Shown here piece after piece: positions 61,145 to 64,000 of a stretch of 64,000 nt of DNA. This DNA is from Stenotrophomonas terrae (lineage in GTDB: Bacteria; Pseudomonadota; Gammaproteobacteria; Xanthomonadales; Xanthomonadaceae): NCBI RefSeq assembly GCF_001431465.1, contig NZ_LDJJ01000051.1:1-64000 (forward strand), read 5' to 3'. A model generated the notes under the pieces. The model was given only the letters and a program-made list of their open reading frames with translations, had not been told where the DNA came from and made no database searches. The translations under genes and the position numbers were made by a program. Position 1 is the stretch's first letter; every line of letters begins with the position of its first letter.

Positions 61145-61333
61145 GCCTGCTGGGGCACAGCATTTTCTGAACCCTGCCCGGCAATTGCCATTCACATGCA
61201 ATCGTGTTCGTTGAAGATGCAGGTTCGCGTCGCTAGAATTGTCCGTTCTAGCGACTGAGAATCAGACTGGTTGCACGGTGGCCGTCCCGCTGTCACTGCC
61301 ACCCTCCCAGCGGCGTCTCCACGCCCCACCGGT

Positions 61334-62635
61334 GTGATCCATTACGTGAATCATTTGACTGCGGTCCAATCCCCCCCGCTGTTGCACGCACTCCGAGCCC
61401 GGCTGCTGACGATCGGTCGGTGGTGCGCGGTGCTCACTCTGTTTGCCGCGCCGATCAACAAGCCGGCCACCAATATCCTGATCGGCCTGAGCCTGCTGTG
61501 CTCGCTGGCCGGCACCGAGCTGCTTGCGCGCTGGCGCGCCGCCCTGCGCGAGCCGGTGGTGATCGGTTTTCTGGTCTGGTTTGCGGTACTGCTCGCCAGC
61601 GCGCTGCATGCCGCCATCGCCGCCGGCGCCTCGGTCTTTGGCGAGGCCTCGCTATGGGGTTGCCTGTACCCCGCGCTGATGGCCAGCCTGTTGCGCGACT
61701 CGCGTTGGCGCTGGCGTGCCCTGGCGGCGTTCGCCTTGGCCGCAGGGCTGGTGGTGGTGATTTCCTACCTGATGCAGTTCGGCCTGGTACCCCAACGGGC
61801 AGTGGCTGAAATCCAGCCTTCCATGCGCAACACCGTGTTCAAGGAATATACCCAACAGGGGCTGGCCAGCCTGATCCTGATGGCGATGCTGGTGGCCACG
61901 GCACTTAGCAGCCCCAGCCGGCGCTGGCGCAACGTCGCCCTGCTGGCTGCGGCGGTGGTGCTCTGCAATGTGGTCCTGCTGATCCAGAGCCGGACAACCT
62001 ATATCGTGCTGCTGCCGCTGCTGGGCTACTGGATCTACCGCCTGGTCGCGCACCGCTTCAACGGCTGGCGCACGCTGCTGATCAGCGGCGGCCTGATCCT
62101 TGTCACCATTTCCGCACTCTGGTCGACCCCCAGCATCCGCGAACGCATGCTCAGCTCGATCACCGAGGAAGTCGACAGCTACCTGATCGCCCAGGAGCCG
62201 ACGTCCAGCGGAATCCGTATCTGGTTGTGGCAGCAAACCCTGCCGATCGTTGCCGATGCGCCGGTCTTCGGGCACGGACTGAACCAGTGGGAACCCCTCT
62301 ATCTGGAGCAGATGCGCGACATCCCGGGCTCGGCACCGTTCATCACCGGCCACCCGCACCAGGAAGCGCTGTTGATCCTGGCCGAGGAAGGCAGCGCAGG
62401 CCTGCTGGTCTTCATCGGTCTGCTGCTGGGCTTTGCCGTTCATACGGGCAAGCTGCGCGACCCACAAAAGGGTATCTTTGCCAGCATCCTGATCATCTAT
62501 GTCGCCGCCGGCCTGGCCAATGGGCTCTGGAGCAACTTCACCCATCGCCACGTCTTCATCCTGTTGATGGCCTGCATCCCGCTGGGCAGCTTCCCTTGGT
62601 ACGGTGTTGGTAGAGAGCGCGAACCCACGTCATGA
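61334..62635 (+). CDS. O-antigen ligase/Wzy-like polymerase
   Basis: The protein has about 433 residues and about 10 transmembrane helices. The Wzy_C-type loop contains RIWLWQQTLPIVADAPVFGH and a later FITGHPHQEALLILAEEG with the H-x-x-N/H-like motif. It would ligate O-antigen or similar polymer to lipid A-core at the periplasmic face. The start is uncertain: GTG 61334 or 61346. It overlaps the next gene by four bases. Confidence 0.75.
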   Translation: MIHYVNHLTAVQSPPLLHALRARLLTIGRWCAVLTLFAAPINKPATNILIGLSLLCSLAGTELLARWRAALREPVVIGFLVWFAVLLASALHAAIAAGASVFGEASLWGCLYPALMASLLRDSRWRWRALAAFALAAGLVVVISYLMQFGLVPQRAVAEIQPSMRNTVFKEYTQQGLASLILMAMLVATALSSPSRRWRNVALLAAAVVLCNVVLLIQSRTTYIVLLPLLGYWIYRLVAHRFNGWRTLLISGGLILVTISALWSTPSIRERMLSSITEEVDSYLIAQEPTSSGIRIWLWQQTLPIVADAPVFGHGLNQWEPLYLEQMRDIPGSAPFITGHPHQEALLILAEEGSAGLLVFIGLLLGFAVHTGKLRDPQKGIFASILIIYVAAGLANGLWSNFTHRHVFILLMACIPLGSFPWYGVGREREPTS

Positions 62636-63552
62636 ATCCCTGCCCGTCGTTTGATGAGGTGACCGTAGTCTGCGTCACCTACAACAGTTCGACCCTTGTG
62701 GAGGCGATGGCCAGCACCTTGGCCAGGTTCCCGCACGTCGTCATCATCGACAATGGCAGCAGCGACGACACCACCGCGCACATCGCCCAACGCATCCCGC
62801 ATGCCCGGCTGGTAACGCGTGCAGGCAATGCCGGCTATGGCAGCGCCAACAACCAGGCGATGGCGCTTGTACAGACCCCCTTCGCCTTGCTGCTCAACCC
62901 CGATTGCCTGATCGCGCCGGATGACCTGCAATGCCTGCTGGACTGCATGCGCGATCACCCGCAGGCCGGGGTGGTCGGCCCGCAGAACTGGCGCAGTGAA
63001 ACCGTCCCGCAGATCTCGCACCGCGAAGCCTTCTTCAAGCCCGACGTCGACAGCACCTGCACGGTGCCGGACAAGGTCGTCGCTGCAGACTGGATCCACG
63101 GCTGCTGCCAGTTGCTGCGGACCCGCGCTTTCCGCGAGATCGGCGGCTTCGATGAAATATTTTTCCTGTACTACGAAGACGACGACCTGTGCCTGCGTAT
63201 GGCCCAGGCCGGCTATCAATGCCTGCTGCAACCGGCCGCGCGCGCCTTCCACAAAGGCGGTGCATCGTCCGCCCCCAGCATCCGCATCGATTTCATCAAG
63301 CGCTTCCACTATGCGCGCTCACGGCAGATTGCGATCCGCCGCTACATGGGCAAGGGCGCCGGACGCCTGCATCTGGCCAAGCTGATGATCGCGGCGCTGC
63401 CGGCAGTGGTGGTCTACAGCTTGCTGCTGCGGCGCCGTGACGTGATCAAGTGGGCGGCATGGGGATCAGCAGGATTCTCCGCCGCATTCGGGCTGGACCT
63501 GGTGCCAGGCCGCGGCAAACCGGCACCTGCGTCCCCGGTATCCAACACCTGA
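62632..63552 (+). CDS. GT2 glycosyltransferase (rhamnosyltransferase-like)
   Basis: The 306-residue protein has EVTVVCVTYNSSTLVEAMAS at the start, IDNGSSDDTT, and the NPDC (D-x-D like) motif. A later FYYEDDDLCLRMAQAGYQCL occurs in rhamnosyltransferase-type GT2 proteins. Its ATG overlaps the ligase stop (ATGA). It probably adds a sugar to the same polymer or core. Confidence 0.82.
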   Translation: MNPCPSFDEVTVVCVTYNSSTLVEAMASTLARFPHVVIIDNGSSDDTTAHIAQRIPHARLVTRAGNAGYGSANNQAMALVQTPFALLLNPDCLIAPDDLQCLLDCMRDHPQAGVVGPQNWRSETVPQISHREAFFKPDVDSTCTVPDKVVAADWIHGCCQLLRTRAFREIGGFDEIFFLYYEDDDLCLRMAQAGYQCLLQPAARAFHKGGASSAPSIRIDFIKRFHYARSRQIAIRRYMGKGAGRLHLAKLMIAALPAVVVYSLLLRRRDVIKWAAWGSAGFSAAFGLDLVPGRGKPAPASPVSNT

Positions 63553-63656
63553 TTCGTCACTGACCGGCCGGGGTCTGGGTACAGTCCGTGGCAGAATGGA
63601 GCCGCCGGACGGGGGCTGAGTACAGCACCGGCAACCTTCCCTTGCGAGAAGTTCTC

Positions 63657-64000
63657 ATGCAACGCGTCCTGGTCACAGGTGGTGCGGGATTTCTTGGTTC
63701 TCATCTATGCGACAGGCTCATCCAGCAAGGGCATGAAGTCCTGTGCGTGGACAACTACTTCACCGGCAGCAAACGCAATATCGCGCACCTGCTGGGCAAA
63801 CCCGAATTCGAGCTGCTGCGGCACGACATCACCTTTCCGCTGTATGTGGAAGTGGAGCGCATCTTCAATCTCGCCTGCCCGGCCTCGCCGGTGCATTACC
63901 AGTACGATCCGGTGCAGACCACCAAGACCTCGGTGCACGGCGCGATCAACATGCTGGGCCTGGCCAAACGGCTGAACGCCCGCATCCTGCAGGCATCAAC
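63657..64000 (+). CDS. UDP-glucuronate decarboxylase (UXS-like), partial at window end
   Basis: The first 114 residues are in the window. They begin with the NAD-binding [12 protein letters not shown] and then include [37 protein letters not shown] and [15 protein letters not shown]. These segments are specific to UDP-glucuronate decarboxylases making UDP-xylose. The gene runs past the end of the window. It supplies xylose for an envelope polysaccharide. Confidence 0.88.
   Translation, partial: MQRVLVTGGAGFLGSHLCDRLIQQGHEVLCVDNYFTGSKRNIAHLLGKPEFELLRHDITFPLYVEVERIFNLACPASPVHYQYDPVQTTKTSVHGAINMLGLAKRLNARILQAS

Overview
The window looks like the chromosome of a high-GC gammaproteobacterium of the Xanthomonadaceae, most like Stenotrophomonas or a close relative. 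Evidence: GTAG-headed REP doublets between genes, a 615-residue RpoD, the gene content, and a site matching the Xanthomonas/Xylella-type LexA box TTAG-N6-TACTA. It has three parts: host genes (1-13.9 kb), a complete-looking 38-kb lambda-like siphovirus prophage (13,934-52,006), and host genes again (52-64 kb).

Left host part: a lytic transglycosylase, an ASCH-like protein, a GH18 glycosidase, a long acyl-CoA dehydrogenase, a SulP anion transporter, a methyltransferase, a three-cluster iron-sulfur protein (one 4Fe-4S and two CDGSH domains), an SRPBCC protein, an AraC regulator, an alpha/beta hydrolase and a class-C beta-lactamase-like hydrolase. REP doublets and GC-rich inverted repeats fill the gaps.

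Prophage: it sits in the 3' end of tRNA-Ile2 (CAT). A perfect 45-bp direct repeat marks attL (13,934-13,978) and attR (51,962-52,006), and the tyrosine integrase ends 24 bp from attR. Next to attL is an accessory block: umuDC behind a LexA box, an MltR/HEPN-like protein paired with an AAA ATPase, an SRAP/HMCES protein, two small genes, a treble-clef HNH-like protein and a Dam-type methylase. The rest of the late block runs leftward on the minus strand: terS, terL, a three-gene extra cassette with a winged helix, gpW, portal, protease with nested scaffold, gpD, gpE, holin, SAR endolysin, Rz/Rz1, connectors, gpZ, tail tube, the gpG/gpGT frameshift pair, tape measure, tail tip and fibres. A primase-helicase and small early genes lie to the right. 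No CI/Cro pair or Q-like antiterminator was recognised.

Right host part: tRNA-Ile2, rpoD, dtd, an LpxL-type acyltransferase, ribA, a pair of bacterial PH-domain membrane proteins, then an envelope-polysaccharide cluster (CDP-glycerol glycerophosphotransferase-like protein, two GT2 glycosyltransferases, an O-antigen ligase and a truncated UDP-glucuronate decarboxylase).

The points most worth follow-up are: parS-like palindromes around the extra cassette between terL and gpW; the HEPN-like/ATPase pair; the SOS-controlled umuDC with SRAP; and the -1 slippery heptamer in the tail chaperone. All functions are read from sequence motifs and gene order; no database search was run.
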